Positions 1 to 8,530 of a stretch of DNA of 64,000 bases are shown here, one piece after another. A program made the translations under genes and the position numbers. Numbering within the stretch: position 1 is the first letter of the stretch; each line of letters begins with the position of its first letter. The stretch comes from Skermanella mucosa (lineage in GTDB: Bacteria > Pseudomonadota > Alphaproteobacteria > Azospirillales > Azospirillaceae). The notes beneath the pieces were generated by a model. That model saw only the letters and a list, made by a program, of their open reading frames with translations. It was not told the origin of the DNA and searched no databases. The stretch spans positions 6,343,184 to 6,407,183 of the forward strand of contig NZ_CP086106.1 of the NCBI RefSeq assembly GCF_016765655.2. Direction: 5' to 3'.

Positions 1-937
1 CCACGCTGAAGGCCTGATAGTCGTCGCTGTAGTCGGTCGAACCGCCGTATGCTGCCGTATAGCCCTGGGCGTTCAGGTAGCTGGCGGCGACGGCGACCGG
101 GCCGGCGGTATAGCTGCCGCCGACATGCCAGGCGGTCTGGTCGTCGTCGATGGCGCCCGTGGTCGGCAGCAGGAAGTCGCCGGCATCGACATAGCCGCCG
201 CCGAAGGCGAAGCCGCCGAAGGTGAACTGGGCACCCAGGTTCCAGGCGGTGAAGTCCTCGACCCCGCTGTTGGTGCCGCTGGACGCCGTGGTCAGGGTGG
301 CGCCGAGCGCCACGCCCAGGCCCGAGAACTCGCCGGTATAGTTGATGCCGAACTCGCCGACGTCCTTGTAGGTGCTGGTCGTCTTGAGCGCGACGACGCT
401 CTGCGCCTGGTTGTCGGCTTCCGGCGTGTAGCTGGCGCCGGCCTGGAAGCCCGCGATGCGCGGGGTCAGGTACATGATCTTGGTCGAGTCGCCGCTGTTC
501 GGGATATGCATGCCGAAGTTCGGCTGGCCGCCCGCGAAGTCGGAATAGTCGCCGTCGATCTGCTCCACGCCGACCACGGGCGCGTAGATCTTCAGGGTGT
601 CGGACGCGCCGTCGAAATCGCCCAGCTCAAGCCGCCCCCAGGTGCCGCCCAGATAAACCGAAGCCTCGTCGGTGCCGACGCTGTTGGTCGTGCCGTTCTG
701 CAGCTCGACCTTGGTGCCGTACAGCAGGCCGTTGTCGGCCTTGCCGTCGGCCCTGATCACGATCTCGGTCTCCAGCTGGAACTCCCGGCTGGTGCGGTCG
801 GAGCCGGTGTCGTCGTCATAGGTCGCGGCGAAGAACTCGGTGTAGCCGCCAAGGGTGACGGTGACCTGCGCCTGGGCCTGCGCGGCGAACGCGCAGACGG
901 CTGCGGTGGCGGTCGTGGCGAGAAGGAGCTTGCGCAT
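1..937 (-). CDS. Outer-membrane porin, 3' end outside the window
   Basis: The gene starts with ATG at 937 and stays open to the left edge, so only about 312 N-terminal residues are visible. A signal peptide of about 23 residues (MRKLLLATTATAAVCAF..., cleavage after AQA) is followed by mature sequence beginning QVTVTLGGYTEFF. Alternating polar and hydrophobic stretches rich in Gly, Asp, Thr and Tyr, with phrases such as VYLGGTWGRLELGDFDGASD and AWNLGAQFTFGGFAFGGGY, are typical of a 16-stranded general-diffusion porin of the alphaproteobacterial type. It would sit in the outer membrane and pass small solutes. Nothing in the visible part shows substrate selectivity. About 160 bases without a gene lie upstream, enough for its own promoter. 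Porin family membership is well supported; a symbol cannot be given. Confidence 0.88.
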   Translation of the reverse strand, partial: MRKLLLATTATAAVCAFAAQAQAQVTVTLGGYTEFFAATYDDDTGSDRTSREFQLETEIVIRADGKADNGLLYGTKVELQNGTTNSVGTDEASVYLGGTWGRLELGDFDGASDTLKIYAPVVGVEQIDGDYSDFAGGQPNFGMHIPNSGDSTKIMYLTPRIAGFQAGASYTPEADNQAQSVVALKTTSTYKDVGEFGINYTGEFSGLGVALGATLTTASSGTNSGVEDFTAWNLGAQFTFGGFAFGGGYVDAGDFLLPTTGAIDDDQTAWHVGGSYTAGPVAVAASYLNAQGYTAAYGGSTDYSDDYQAFSV

Positions 938-1097
938 CTGTTTTCCCCGTAATGACTTCTGGTCTATCGACCGTTCGGCTTATTGTTGTGATTTTCGGGA
1001 TATGAGCCGCAAATGCTTTCTATCGCGCCGCCATAGACAACCTGAGACCGTAACAATTTTGCCACTTATGTGGTAACTAAAACGGAGAGAAGCGTTT

Positions 1098-1390
1098 ATG
1101 GAGCTTGGCGGCTGGGTGTACATGATGGCGAATCGACCGGACGGAACGCTCTATGTCGGCGTCACTGCCGATCTCGCCCGACGCGTTTAAGAGCACCGCG
1201 AACGCGCGTCGGACGGCTTCACAAAGCGCTACAACATACAGCGTCTGGTGTGGATCGAGCGGCACACGACATCCGCCTCGCGATCCAGCGCGAGAAGAAC
1301 ATCAAGCACTGGCCACGGGCGTGGAAGGTGGCGCTGATCGTCGCCGCCAATCCGGAATGGAGGGACCTGTACGAGGACCTGATGAAGTGA
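1098..1390 (+). pseudogene. Broken GIY-YIG endonuclease-family gene
   Basis: From the ATG at 1098, after a GGAGAG ribosome site, the frame reads MELGGWVYMMANRPDGTLYVGV, the GIY-YIG start (here WVYMM and LYVGV), then TADLARRV. A TAA stop follows at 1188-1190 where family members usually carry a codon for Trp or Tyr before EHR. The same frame continues with a normal-looking sequence (EHRERASDGFTKRYNIQRLVWIERH) until about 1263-1270, where a frameshift moves the match to another frame: DIRLAIQREKNIKHWPRAWK and then NPEWRDLYEDLMK, ending at the TGA before 1391. Family members of this size (about 95 residues) are small uncharacterised nucleases. Two independent lesions make this a decayed gene rather than a sequencing slip, although errors cannot be excluded. 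Confidence 0.82.
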
Positions 1391-1843
1391 CCGGCGCTTC
1401 TCCTTTTTGCTGGGGGGCCTGTGTCCCCTTCCTTTCCCCACGGCCTTCCGTCCCCTTTCGCCGCGGCCTCCGCTCCCCTTCCCAACAGGCACCCGCCACC
1501 CCCTTTCCGTCATGACCGGGCTTGACCCGGTCATCGTCCTGCATGGAGACGCCTCGCTGCCGCCTGCGGGAGATAGCCGGGTCAAGCCCGGCTATGACGA
1601 ATGGGGAGGAAGGGAAGCGGAAAGGAAGCGAAAGGGAAGCGGAAAGGAAGCGGGAGAGTCGGAGAGCGCACCGAGCCGCTCCCGCTCCCCCCTCCCCCCT
1701 CCGTCATGACCAGGCTTGACCCGGTCATCGTCCGGCGGCCGGCAGGGGCGGGGACCCGCAGCCCCCTTCGGAGCATCCCGTTTGACCGATCGCTTGCGCT
1801 CGCACACGCCTTTGGTCTAATTTCCGGCGCCCGAACCGCAGAG
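1391..1843. repeat. Intergenic repeat region with palindromic units and a purine-rich tandem repeat
   Basis: No gene is recognisable in these roughly 450 bases. They hold three copies of a palindromic unit: CGTCATGACCGGGCTTGACC... at 1508-1539, an opposite-oriented copy at 1575-1599, and another at 1702-1732. Between them lies a purine-rich tandem repeat in which a 19-base core (GGGAAGCGGAAAGGAAGCG) occurs at 1612 and again at 1634, a period of 22. Pyrimidine-rich CCTTTCCCC tracts occur at about 1410-1500. Open frames across this stretch translate the repeats and look non-coding. Confidence 0.75.
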
Positions 1844-2458
1844 ATGTCAGACAAAATGGCCCGTTTTCCGCTTTCCACCGTTCAGATGCGCAACACCCCC
1901 GGGGCGCCGACCCGGCGCAAGTCGGCCGCAGCCCTGCTGGGCGTGCTCGGCGCAACGCTGCTGCTGAGCGGTTGCGGCGGCGTCCAGCCGGAAGCCAAGT
2001 TCCCCGATCCGGACGAGGACAAGCGGTACCGCTACGGCAGCTTGCTGGGCGGCGAGGGCGGCTTCACGCTGCTCGGCCCGCGCCGCGCCGAGTCCGGGCC
2101 GCAGGACGGCCAGGGCATCGGCGTCAACAGCTACCTGTGGCGCGCCTCGCTCGACACGCTGGCCTTCATGCCGATCGCCTCGGCCGATCCGTTCGGCGGC
2201 GTGATCCTGACCGACTGGTATTCCCCGCCGGAAACGCCGAACGAGCGGTTCAAGGTCAACCTCTACATCCTCGACCGGCAGCTCCGCGCCGACGGGGTGC
2301 GGGTCAGCGTCTTCCGGCAGCAGCGCGCCGGGACCGGACCCAACGGCGGCGAATGGCGGGACTCGGGCGTCAGCACGGAAACGGCGAGCCGGCTGGAGGA
2401 CACCATCCTGACGCGCGCCCGCCAGATCCGGATCGCGCAGACCGCCGACAGCCAATAG
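1844..2458 (+). CDS. DUF3576 family lipoprotein
   Basis: The product is about 204 residues from ATG 1844, or 190 from ATG 1886. Neither start has a strong ribosome site. A basic, hydrophobic leader (RRKSAAALLGVLGATLLLSGC) ends in a lipobox, so the mature protein should be lipid-anchored at the conserved Cys. The core carries the family signature GIGVNSYLWRASLDTLAFMP, then ADPFGGVILTDWY, NERFKVNLYILDRQLRADGV and a C-terminal LEDTILTRARQIRIA. These match DUF3576, an alphaproteobacterial envelope lipoprotein family of unknown function that commonly precedes leuS, as it does here (127 bases upstream). The family call is firm and the function is unknown. Confidence 0.9.
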   Translation: MSDKMARFPLSTVQMRNTPGAPTRRKSAAALLGVLGATLLLSGCGGVQPEAKFPDPDEDKRYRYGSLLGGEGGFTLLGPRRAESGPQDGQGIGVNSYLWRASLDTLAFMPIASADPFGGVILTDWYSPPETPNERFKVNLYILDRQLRADGVRVSVFRQQRAGTGPNGGEWRDSGVSTETASRLEDTILTRARQIRIAQTADSQ

Positions 2459-2585
2459 GCTTCCCGAGGCGGGGATTTTCAGGGCTCCGGCGGGAACGAT
2501 CGGCCGGGGCCGACGATAGACGATAGTGCATCGGTGAAGTGTCGCCCGCCCTGCTTGGGCATCGGGGCGCGGTGAGGAATGGTTC

Positions 2586-5150
2586 ATGTCGCGGTACAAC
2601 TCCAAGGAAACGGAAGCCAAGTGGCAGGCGGTCTGGGACGAGCACGGAAGCTTCGTCGCCCACGAGGACCCCTCCCGGCCGAAATACTACGTGCTGGAGA
2701 TGTTCCCCTACCCGTCGGGGCGGCTCCATGTCGGCCATGCCCGCAACTACGCCATCGGCGACATGGTGGCGCGCTACAAGCGGGCGCGCGGCTTCAACGT
2801 GCTCCATCCCATGGGCTGGGACGCCTTCGGCCTGCCGGCGGAGAACGCCGCGATCGCCAACAAGGTGCATCCCGCGACCTGGACCTACGAGAACATCGCG
2901 ACCATGCGCGCCCAGCTCAAGACGCTGGGCCTGGCTTATGACTGGACGCGCGAGATCGCGACCTGCGCGCCCGAATACTACCGCCACGAGCAGAAGATCT
3001 TCCTGGACTTCCTGAAGGCGGGCCTGGCCTACCGCAAGGAAAGCTGGGTCAACTGGGACCCGGTCGAAAACACCGTGCTGGCCAACGAGCAGGTGATCGA
3101 CGGCCGCGGCTGGCGCTCCGGCGCTCCGGTCGAGAAGCGCAAGCTCAGCCAGTGGTTCCTCAAGATCACCCAGTACGCCGACGAGCTGCTGGAAGCCATC
3201 GGTACGCTCGACCGCTGGCCGGACAAGGTCCGGACCATGCAGGAGAAGTGGATCGGCAAGTCCTCCGGCCTGCGCTTCACCTTCGACCTGGCGGACGATC
3301 CGGAAAAGATCGAGGTCTTCACCACCCGGCCCGACACGCTGTTCGGCGCCAGCTTCGTCGCGGTGTCACCCAACCATCCGCTGGCGGCCCGGCTGGCGGC
3401 GTCCAATCCCGACCTCGCGGCCTTCATCGCGGAATGCAACCGCATCGGCACCAGCGAGGCGGCGATCGAGACGGCGGAGAAGCTGGGCTTCGACACCGGG
3501 CTCAAGGCGATCCACCCCTTCGTCGAGGGCCGGACCGTGCCGGTCCACGTCGCCAACTTCGTGCTGATGGAATACGGTACCGGCGCCATCTTCGGCTGCC
3601 CGGCCCACGACCAGCGCGACCTGGACTTCGCCCGCAAGTACGGCCTGCCCGTGCTGCCCGTCGTCGTCCCCGACGGTGCCGACCCGGCCGCGTTCGAGGT
3701 CGGGACCGAGGCCTATGTCGGTCCCGGCCACTTGGCGAACTCCGCCTTCCTCGACGGGATGGAGGTCGAAGCCGCCAAGCGCGCCGTGATCGACCGCATG
3801 GAGGAAGCCGGCAAGGGCGAGGGCACCACCATCTACCGCCTGCGCGACTGGGGCGTCAGCCGCCAGCGCTACTGGGGCTGCCCGATCCCGGTGATCCATT
3901 GCGAAAAGTGCGGCATCGTCCCGGTGCCGGAACAGGATCTGCCGGTGGAGTTGCCGACCGACGTCAGCTTCGACCAGCCGGGCAACCCGCTGGACCACCA
4001 TCCGACCTGGAAGCACACGACCTGCCCGACCTGCGGCGGCGAGGCCCGGCGGGAGACCGACACCTTCGACACCTTCTTCGAAAGCTCCTGGTACTTCGCG
4101 CGCTTCTGCTCGCCGCACGACACGGCGACCGCGTTCGACCGGGGTGCTGCCGACTACTGGCTGCCGGTGGACCAGTATATCGGCGGCGTCGAGCATGCGG
4201 TGCTCCACCTGCTCTATTCCCGCTTCTTCACCCGCGCCCTCAAGGACTGCGGCTACCTCGCCGTGGCCGAGCCCTTCGCGGGGCTGATGACCCAGGGCAT
4301 GGTGACCCACGCGACCTACCGCGACGCCTCCGGCCAGTGGCTCTATCCGGAGGAGGTCGAGCAGCGGGACGGCCAAGCCGTCAAGCGCGGCACCGGCGAG
4401 GCGGTGGAGGCCGGCCGGCTGGAGAAGATGAGCAAGTCGAAGAAGAACGTCGTCGGCTTGGAGCACATCATCGACACCTACGGCGCGGACACCATGCGGC
4501 TGCTGCTGCTGTCCGACAGCCCGCCGGAACGCGACCTGGAATGGACCGAATCGGGCATCGACGGCGCCTGGCGCTACGTCGCCCGCGTCTGGCGGCTGAT
4601 CACCGAGCCGGCGGTGCCCCTGGCCGCCTCCGGCACCCCGGCCCCGGCGGAGATCTCCGAGAAGGGACAGGCGGTCCGCCGGATCGTCCACAAGACGATC
4701 GACGGCTTCGGCGACGACGTCGAGAAGTTCCGTTTCAACAAGGCCGTCGCCCGCGCCCGCGAGCTGACCAACGCCCTGGCCGAGCTGGATGGCAAGGGCG
4801 CCGGCGAGGACTGGGTGCTGCGGGAAGGTTACGAGACCCTGGTCAAGCTGATCGGCCCGATGATGCCCCATCTGGGCGAGGAGCTGTGGCAGGGGCTGGG
4901 GCATTCCACCCTGCTGACCGAGTCGCCCTGGCCCGAGGCCGACCCGGCCCTGGTGGTGGACGAGAGCGTCGTGGTCGCGGTGCAGGTCAACGGCAAGCTG
5001 CGCGCCCAGATCCCCCTGCCGCGCGACGCCGCCGAGGACGCCGCGCGCGAGGCGGCGCTGGCCGACGCCAACGTCCAGCGGGCGATGGACGGCAAACCGA
5101 TCCGCAAGCTGATCTATGTGCCCAACCGGATCGTCAATGTGGTGGTCTGA
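2586..5150 (+). CDS. leuS: Leucyl-tRNA synthetase
   Basis: This 854-residue class I aminoacyl-tRNA synthetase attaches leucine to tRNA-Leu in the cytoplasm. The HIGH-type motif is HVGHARNY near residue 48 and the KMSKS motif is [10 protein letters not shown] near residue 613. The CP1 editing domain lies between ([20 protein letters not shown] and the conserved [15 protein letters not shown]). A zinc-like CEKCG...CPTCGG stretch follows, and WYFARFCSP and [20 protein letters not shown] are characteristic of bacterial LeuRS. The C-terminal domain ends in [12 protein letters not shown]... The length is normal for the family. It lies between the DUF3576 lipoprotein gene and holA, a common alphaproteobacterial arrangement. 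Confidence 0.98.
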   Translation: MSRYNSKETEAKWQAVWDEHGSFVAHEDPSRPKYYVLEMFPYPSGRLHVGHARNYAIGDMVARYKRARGFNVLHPMGWDAFGLPAENAAIANKVHPATWTYENIATMRAQLKTLGLAYDWTREIATCAPEYYRHEQKIFLDFLKAGLAYRKESWVNWDPVENTVLANEQVIDGRGWRSGAPVEKRKLSQWFLKITQYADELLEAIGTLDRWPDKVRTMQEKWIGKSSGLRFTFDLADDPEKIEVFTTRPDTLFGASFVAVSPNHPLAARLAASNPDLAAFIAECNRIGTSEAAIETAEKLGFDTGLKAIHPFVEGRTVPVHVANFVLMEYGTGAIFGCPAHDQRDLDFARKYGLPVLPVVVPDGADPAAFEVGTEAYVGPGHLANSAFLDGMEVEAAKRAVIDRMEEAGKGEGTTIYRLRDWGVSRQRYWGCPIPVIHCEKCGIVPVPEQDLPVELPTDVSFDQPGNPLDHHPTWKHTTCPTCGGEARRETDTFDTFFESSWYFARFCSPHDTATAFDRGAADYWLPVDQYIGGVEHAVLHLLYSRFFTRALKDCGYLAVAEPFAGLMTQGMVTHATYRDASGQWLYPEEVEQRDGQAVKRGTGEAVEAGRLEKMSKSKKNVVGLEHIIDTYGADTMRLLLLSDSPPERDLEWTESGIDGAWRYVARVWRLITEPAVPLAASGTPAPAEISEKGQAVRRIVHKTIDGFGDDVEKFRFNKAVARARELTNALAELDGKGAGEDWVLREGYETLVKLIGPMMPHLGEELWQGLGHSTLLTESPWPEADPALVVDESVVVAVQVNGKLRAQIPLPRDAAEDAAREAALADANVQRAMDGKPIRKLIYVPNRIVNVVV

Positions 5151-5178
5151 TCCCGCGGCCCGCCAGGGGATGTAGGCG

Positions 5179-6210
5179 ATGAAGATCCCGGCCGGCCGGA
5201 TCGAGGGGTTCGTCCGCCGTCCCGACCCCAACGTCCGGGCGGTGCTGTTCTACGGCCCCGACGGCGGCTTGGTGCGCGAGCGGGCCGACACCGTCTCCCG
5301 CGGCGTGGTCGAGGACCAGCACGACCCGTTCCGCGTGGTGGACATGCTCGGCTCCGCCGTTGCCAAGGACCCGGCGCGGCTGGCCGACGAGGTGGCCGCC
5401 ATGTCCCTGACCGGCGGCCGGCGCCTGATCCGCATCCGCGATGCCGACGACGGCGTGACCGGCGCCTTCGCCTCCCTGTTCGAGTCGCTGCCCGGCGGCG
5501 ACAGCATGGTGGTGGTCGAGGCCGGCGACCTGTCCAAGGGATCGAAGCTGCGGGCATTGTTCGAGAACGCCCCGGCCGGCGCCCCGATCCCCTGCTACGT
5601 GGAGGACGAATCGGCGCTGGCCGACACCATCGCCGGCATGCTGGCGGCCCACAAGCTGACGGTCAGCGCCGACGCCCGCGACTTCCTGGCGGCCAACCTG
5701 GTGGGCGACCGCATGATCGCCCGCGGCGAGGTCGAGAAGCTGGTGACCTACATGGGCGAGGGCGGCCGCCGGGTCGAGCTGGAGGACGCCCAGGCCTGCA
5801 TCGGCGACAGCGGCGCGCTGGAGATGGACGCGCCCTCCTGGGCCGCCGGCGACGGCGACTTCGCCGGCGTGGACCGCGCGCTCCGCCGCCTGTTCGCGGA
5901 GGGCATGAGCCCGGTGCCGATCCTCCGCTCCGCCCAGCGGCATTTCCAGCGGCTCCAGCTGGTCGTGGCCCAGGTGGAGAAGGGCGACTCGGTGGAGCGC
6001 GCCGTCGCCACCCTGCGCCCGCCGCTGTTCTTCAAGGTCAAGAACCAGTTCACCGGACAGGTCCGGCGCTGGACCCCGGCGGCGCTCCGCCAGGGGCTGG
6101 ACCGCCTGACCGACGCCGAGGCCGACTGCAAGCGCACCAACATGCCCGACGAGACCATCTGCGCCCGCGCCTTCTTCCAGCTCGCCGTCCTGGCCCGCAG
6201 CCGCCGCTGA
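5179..6210 (+). CDS. holA: DNA polymerase III delta subunit
   Basis: This 343-residue protein is the delta subunit of the clamp-loader complex, which opens the beta sliding clamp for loading onto primed DNA. It starts MKIPAGRIEGFVRRPDPNVRAVLFYGPDGGLVRERAD, the usual delta N-terminus with a degenerate P-loop (YGPDGGLV), and has the typical clamp-interacting and helical C-terminal regions (ILRSAQRHFQRL, then MPDETICARAFFQLAVLARSRR). It begins 28 bases after leuS and is probably cotranscribed with it. In many alphaproteobacteria lptE sits between leuS and holA; here there is no room for it. Confidence 0.95.
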   Translation: MKIPAGRIEGFVRRPDPNVRAVLFYGPDGGLVRERADTVSRGVVEDQHDPFRVVDMLGSAVAKDPARLADEVAAMSLTGGRRLIRIRDADDGVTGAFASLFESLPGGDSMVVVEAGDLSKGSKLRALFENAPAGAPIPCYVEDESALADTIAGMLAAHKLTVSADARDFLAANLVGDRMIARGEVEKLVTYMGEGGRRVELEDAQACIGDSGALEMDAPSWAAGDGDFAGVDRALRRLFAEGMSPVPILRSAQRHFQRLQLVVAQVEKGDSVERAVATLRPPLFFKVKNQFTGQVRRWTPAALRQGLDRLTDAEADCKRTNMPDETICARAFFQLAVLARSRR

Positions 6211-6588
6211 GCGAAGACCGTTGTGATTATCTACAGCGGGCCGGACAAACGAGAATTTCCCATTTCATCATGACCGGACTTGATCCACGGTTGTCCGGCC
6301 CGGAGATTGCTTATTCTGAGAAAGGGTTAATTTCTGGCAAAATCACTCCGTTTTCGTCATGGCCGGACTTGATCCGGCCATCGTTCGCGGGAAGCATCGA
6401 AGCCTCCGTGCTTTGAGATCCGCGGGTCAAGCCCGCGGATGACGAACCTAAGGAGAAAAAAGTCGCCAGGAATGTTCTCAATGGTTGATTAGCAAGTATC
6501 GTGCCGGACAGCCGTGGACTTGATCCGGTCATCCACGCGCGAACTCCTTCACGCTGGTTTGCGCGTGGATGCGCGGGTCAAGCCCGCG
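6211..6588. repeat. Composite palindromic repeats between holA and the ABC exporter
   Basis: No gene is visible. The stretch contains several copies of the window's commonest repeat: CATGACCGGACTTGATCC at about 6268-6288, CGTCATGGCCGGACTTGATC at 6355 onward, CGCGGGTCAAGCCCGCGGAT at about 6421, a variant at about 6510-6540 and GCGCGGGTCAAGCCCGCGCA at about 6571-6590. Forward and inverted units alternate, giving composite hairpin elements between two convergent genes. Confidence 0.75.
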
Positions 6589-6633
6589 CATGAAGTATAA
6601 GAACATGAAGTATAAGAACATGAAGTATAAGAA
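6589..6633. repeat. Three perfect tandem copies of a 15-bp unit
   Basis: The unit CATGAAGTATAAGAA occurs at 6589-6603, 6604-6618 and 6619-6633 without mismatch, immediately after a palindromic repeat unit. It is much richer in A and T than the surrounding DNA. It lies 68 bases downstream of the stop codon of the minus-strand ABC exporter gene. Confidence 0.95.
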
Positions 6634-6701
6634 GTAGAATGAGACACAACCCGGGCGGCATCGCTGCCCATCGCCGTTATCTGTGGCAAAGAACCCCAGC
6701 C

Positions 6702-8522
6702 TCACTCCGCCGCGTCGCGGTCGGCCTGCTGGCGCGCCCACAGCGCCGCGTACGCCCCGTCCCGCGCCAGCAGGGCCGCATGGGTGCCGCGTTCCACCGC
6801 CCGGCCGTCCTCCAGCACCAGGATCTCGTCGGCATGGACCACGGTGGACAGCCGGTGGGCGATCACGACCGTCGTGGTGCCGCGGCTGACCTCGCGCAGG
6901 CTCTGCTGGATCGCCAGCTCCGTATGGCTGTCCAGCGCGGAGGTCGCCTCGTCGAACAGGAACAAGCGGGGCCGCTTCAGGATCGCGCGGGCGATCGCGA
7001 CCCGCTGCTTCTCCCCGCCCGACAGCTTCAGCCCGCGCTCGCCGACCAGGCTGTCGTAGCCGTCGGGCAGGCCGGTGATGAATTCATGGATCCGGGCGAG
7101 GCGGGCAGCCCGCTCGACCTCCGCCCGCGAGGCTCCCGGCCGGCCGAAGGCGATGTTGTACAGGATCGTGTCGTTGAACAGCACCGTGTCCTGGGGCACC
7201 ACGGCGATCGCGGCGCGCAGGCTCGACTGGGTCACCGAGGATATGTCGGCGCCGTCGAACAGGATGCGGCCCGACGTCGGGTCGTAGAACCGGAACAGCA
7301 GGCGCCCGATCGTCGATTTCCCGGCGCCGCTCGGCCCCACGATCGCCAGCGTCCCGCCCGGCGGCAGCTCGAACGAGACGTCCCTCAGCACCGGCCGGCG
7401 CGGGTCGTAGGCGAAGCCGACCCGGTCGAACCGCAGCCGGCCGGGGCCGTCGGGCAGGGTGGCCGCGTCCGGCGCGTCGGCCACCTCGGACGGCTGGTTC
7501 AGCAGCTCCAGCATCTGTTCCACGTCGGTCAGCGACTGCTTGATCGAGCGGTAGAGCTGGCCCAGCCGGTCGAGCGGGCGGATCAGCTGGAGCAGATAGG
7601 TGTTGACCAGCACGAAGTCGCCGACCGTCATGGCACCGGCCGCCACCTGGCGCGCCGCCAGCAGGATCATCGCGGTCAGCCCCGCCCCCAGGATCGAGAC
7701 CTGAAGGATCCCGGTCAGGCTGCGCCACAGCATGGCGTTGACGGTCAGCCGCTCGACCTCGCGAAGCGCCCCCTCGTAGCGGCCGGCGATATGCTCCTCG
7801 TTGCCGAAATACTTGACGGTTTCATAGTTCAGCAGGCTGTCCACCGCCTTGCCGTGCGCCTCGGCGCCTTCCGCGACCGCCCGGCGCTGGCGCCGGCGCA
7901 GCCATTCCGACCCGATCACCAGGCAGACCCCGTAGAGCGCCAGGGTCGCCACGGTGATCCCGGCGAAGGCCGCGCTGAACGACCCGAGCAGCACGGCGCA
8001 GATGATCGCGATCTCGGCGAACAGCGGCAGGATCAGGAAGACCACGTCGAACAGCAGCTCGCGGATCCCGCGCATGCCGTTGTCGAGCACCCGGCTGATC
8101 TGGCCGGTGCGCCGGCCCAAGTGGAACCGCAGGCTCAGCTCGTGGACATGGCGGAACACGGCCATGCCCATGTGGCGCTGCATCCGCTGCTCGATCGGGC
8201 CGTACAGCGCCCAGCGCAGCTCGTTGAACACCTTGGCGAGCCACTGCATGGCGCCGTAGGCCAGCAGCAGGGCGACCGGGACCACGGCCAGTTCCGTCCC
8301 CGCCGGGGCCGAGATCCTGTCCACCGCGCGGGCGAACAGGATCGGCACCGTCGCGTTGAGTGCCGCCGTCAGGCACAGCAGCGCCATGGACACCACCAGC
8401 CGGACCCGCAGCCCGCGGTCGTCGCGCGGCCACAGGAAGGGCAGCATCAGCCTGAAGACCCTGCGGTCCACGGACGGCAATGCCGGGGCGTCCGAGGGGC
8501 GTTCGTTCAGGATGCGCGGCAT
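6702..8522 (-). CDS. Atm1/HMT1-type ABC exporter, fused permease and ATPase
   Basis: This 606-residue half-transporter joins an N-terminal six-helix ABC exporter domain (about residues 30-320) to an ATPase domain. The ATPase has Walker A GPSGAGKS near residue 396, the signature LSGGEKQRVAIARAIL near 502 and Walker B RLFLFDEATSALD near 522, with the H-loop in VVIAHRLSTV. The phrases ETVKYFGNEEHIAGRY and FVLVNTYLLQLIRPLDRLGQLYR are hallmarks of the Atm1/ABCB7/HMT1 group, which exports glutathione-linked sulfur or metal-thiol compounds. It would act as a homodimer in the inner membrane. It starts 8 bases after the stop of the upstream hybrid kinase gene on the same strand, so the two are probably cotranscribed. 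Substrate is inferred from family only. Confidence 0.92.
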   Translation of the reverse strand: MPRILNERPSDAPALPSVDRRVFRLMLPFLWPRDDRGLRVRLVVSMALLCLTAALNATVPILFARAVDRISAPAGTELAVVPVALLLAYGAMQWLAKVFNELRWALYGPIEQRMQRHMGMAVFRHVHELSLRFHLGRRTGQISRVLDNGMRGIRELLFDVVFLILPLFAEIAIICAVLLGSFSAAFAGITVATLALYGVCLVIGSEWLRRRQRRAVAEGAEAHGKAVDSLLNYETVKYFGNEEHIAGRYEGALREVERLTVNAMLWRSLTGILQVSILGAGLTAMILLAARQVAAGAMTVGDFVLVNTYLLQLIRPLDRLGQLYRSIKQSLTDVEQMLELLNQPSEVADAPDAATLPDGPGRLRFDRVGFAYDPRRPVLRDVSFELPPGGTLAIVGPSGAGKSTIGRLLFRFYDPTSGRILFDGADISSVTQSSLRAAIAVVPQDTVLFNDTILYNIAFGRPGASRAEVERAARLARIHEFITGLPDGYDSLVGERGLKLSGGEKQRVAIARAILKRPRLFLFDEATSALDSHTELAIQQSLREVSRGTTTVVIAHRLSTVVHADEILVLEDGRAVERGTHAALLARDGAYAALWARQQADRDAAE

Positions 8523-8530
8523 GGCCCCGC

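Noticed and set aside
1612..1652. Purine-rich 22-bp tandem repeat as a CRISPR-like array
   Set aside because: Only two short copies, no unique spacers between them and no cas genes.
3152..5231. Very long open frames antisense or out of frame with leuS
   Set aside because: Long shadow frames are expected at this GC content; composition is Arg/Gly/Pro-rich and leuS explains the region fully. The same holds for those across mutS, maeB and the kinase genes.
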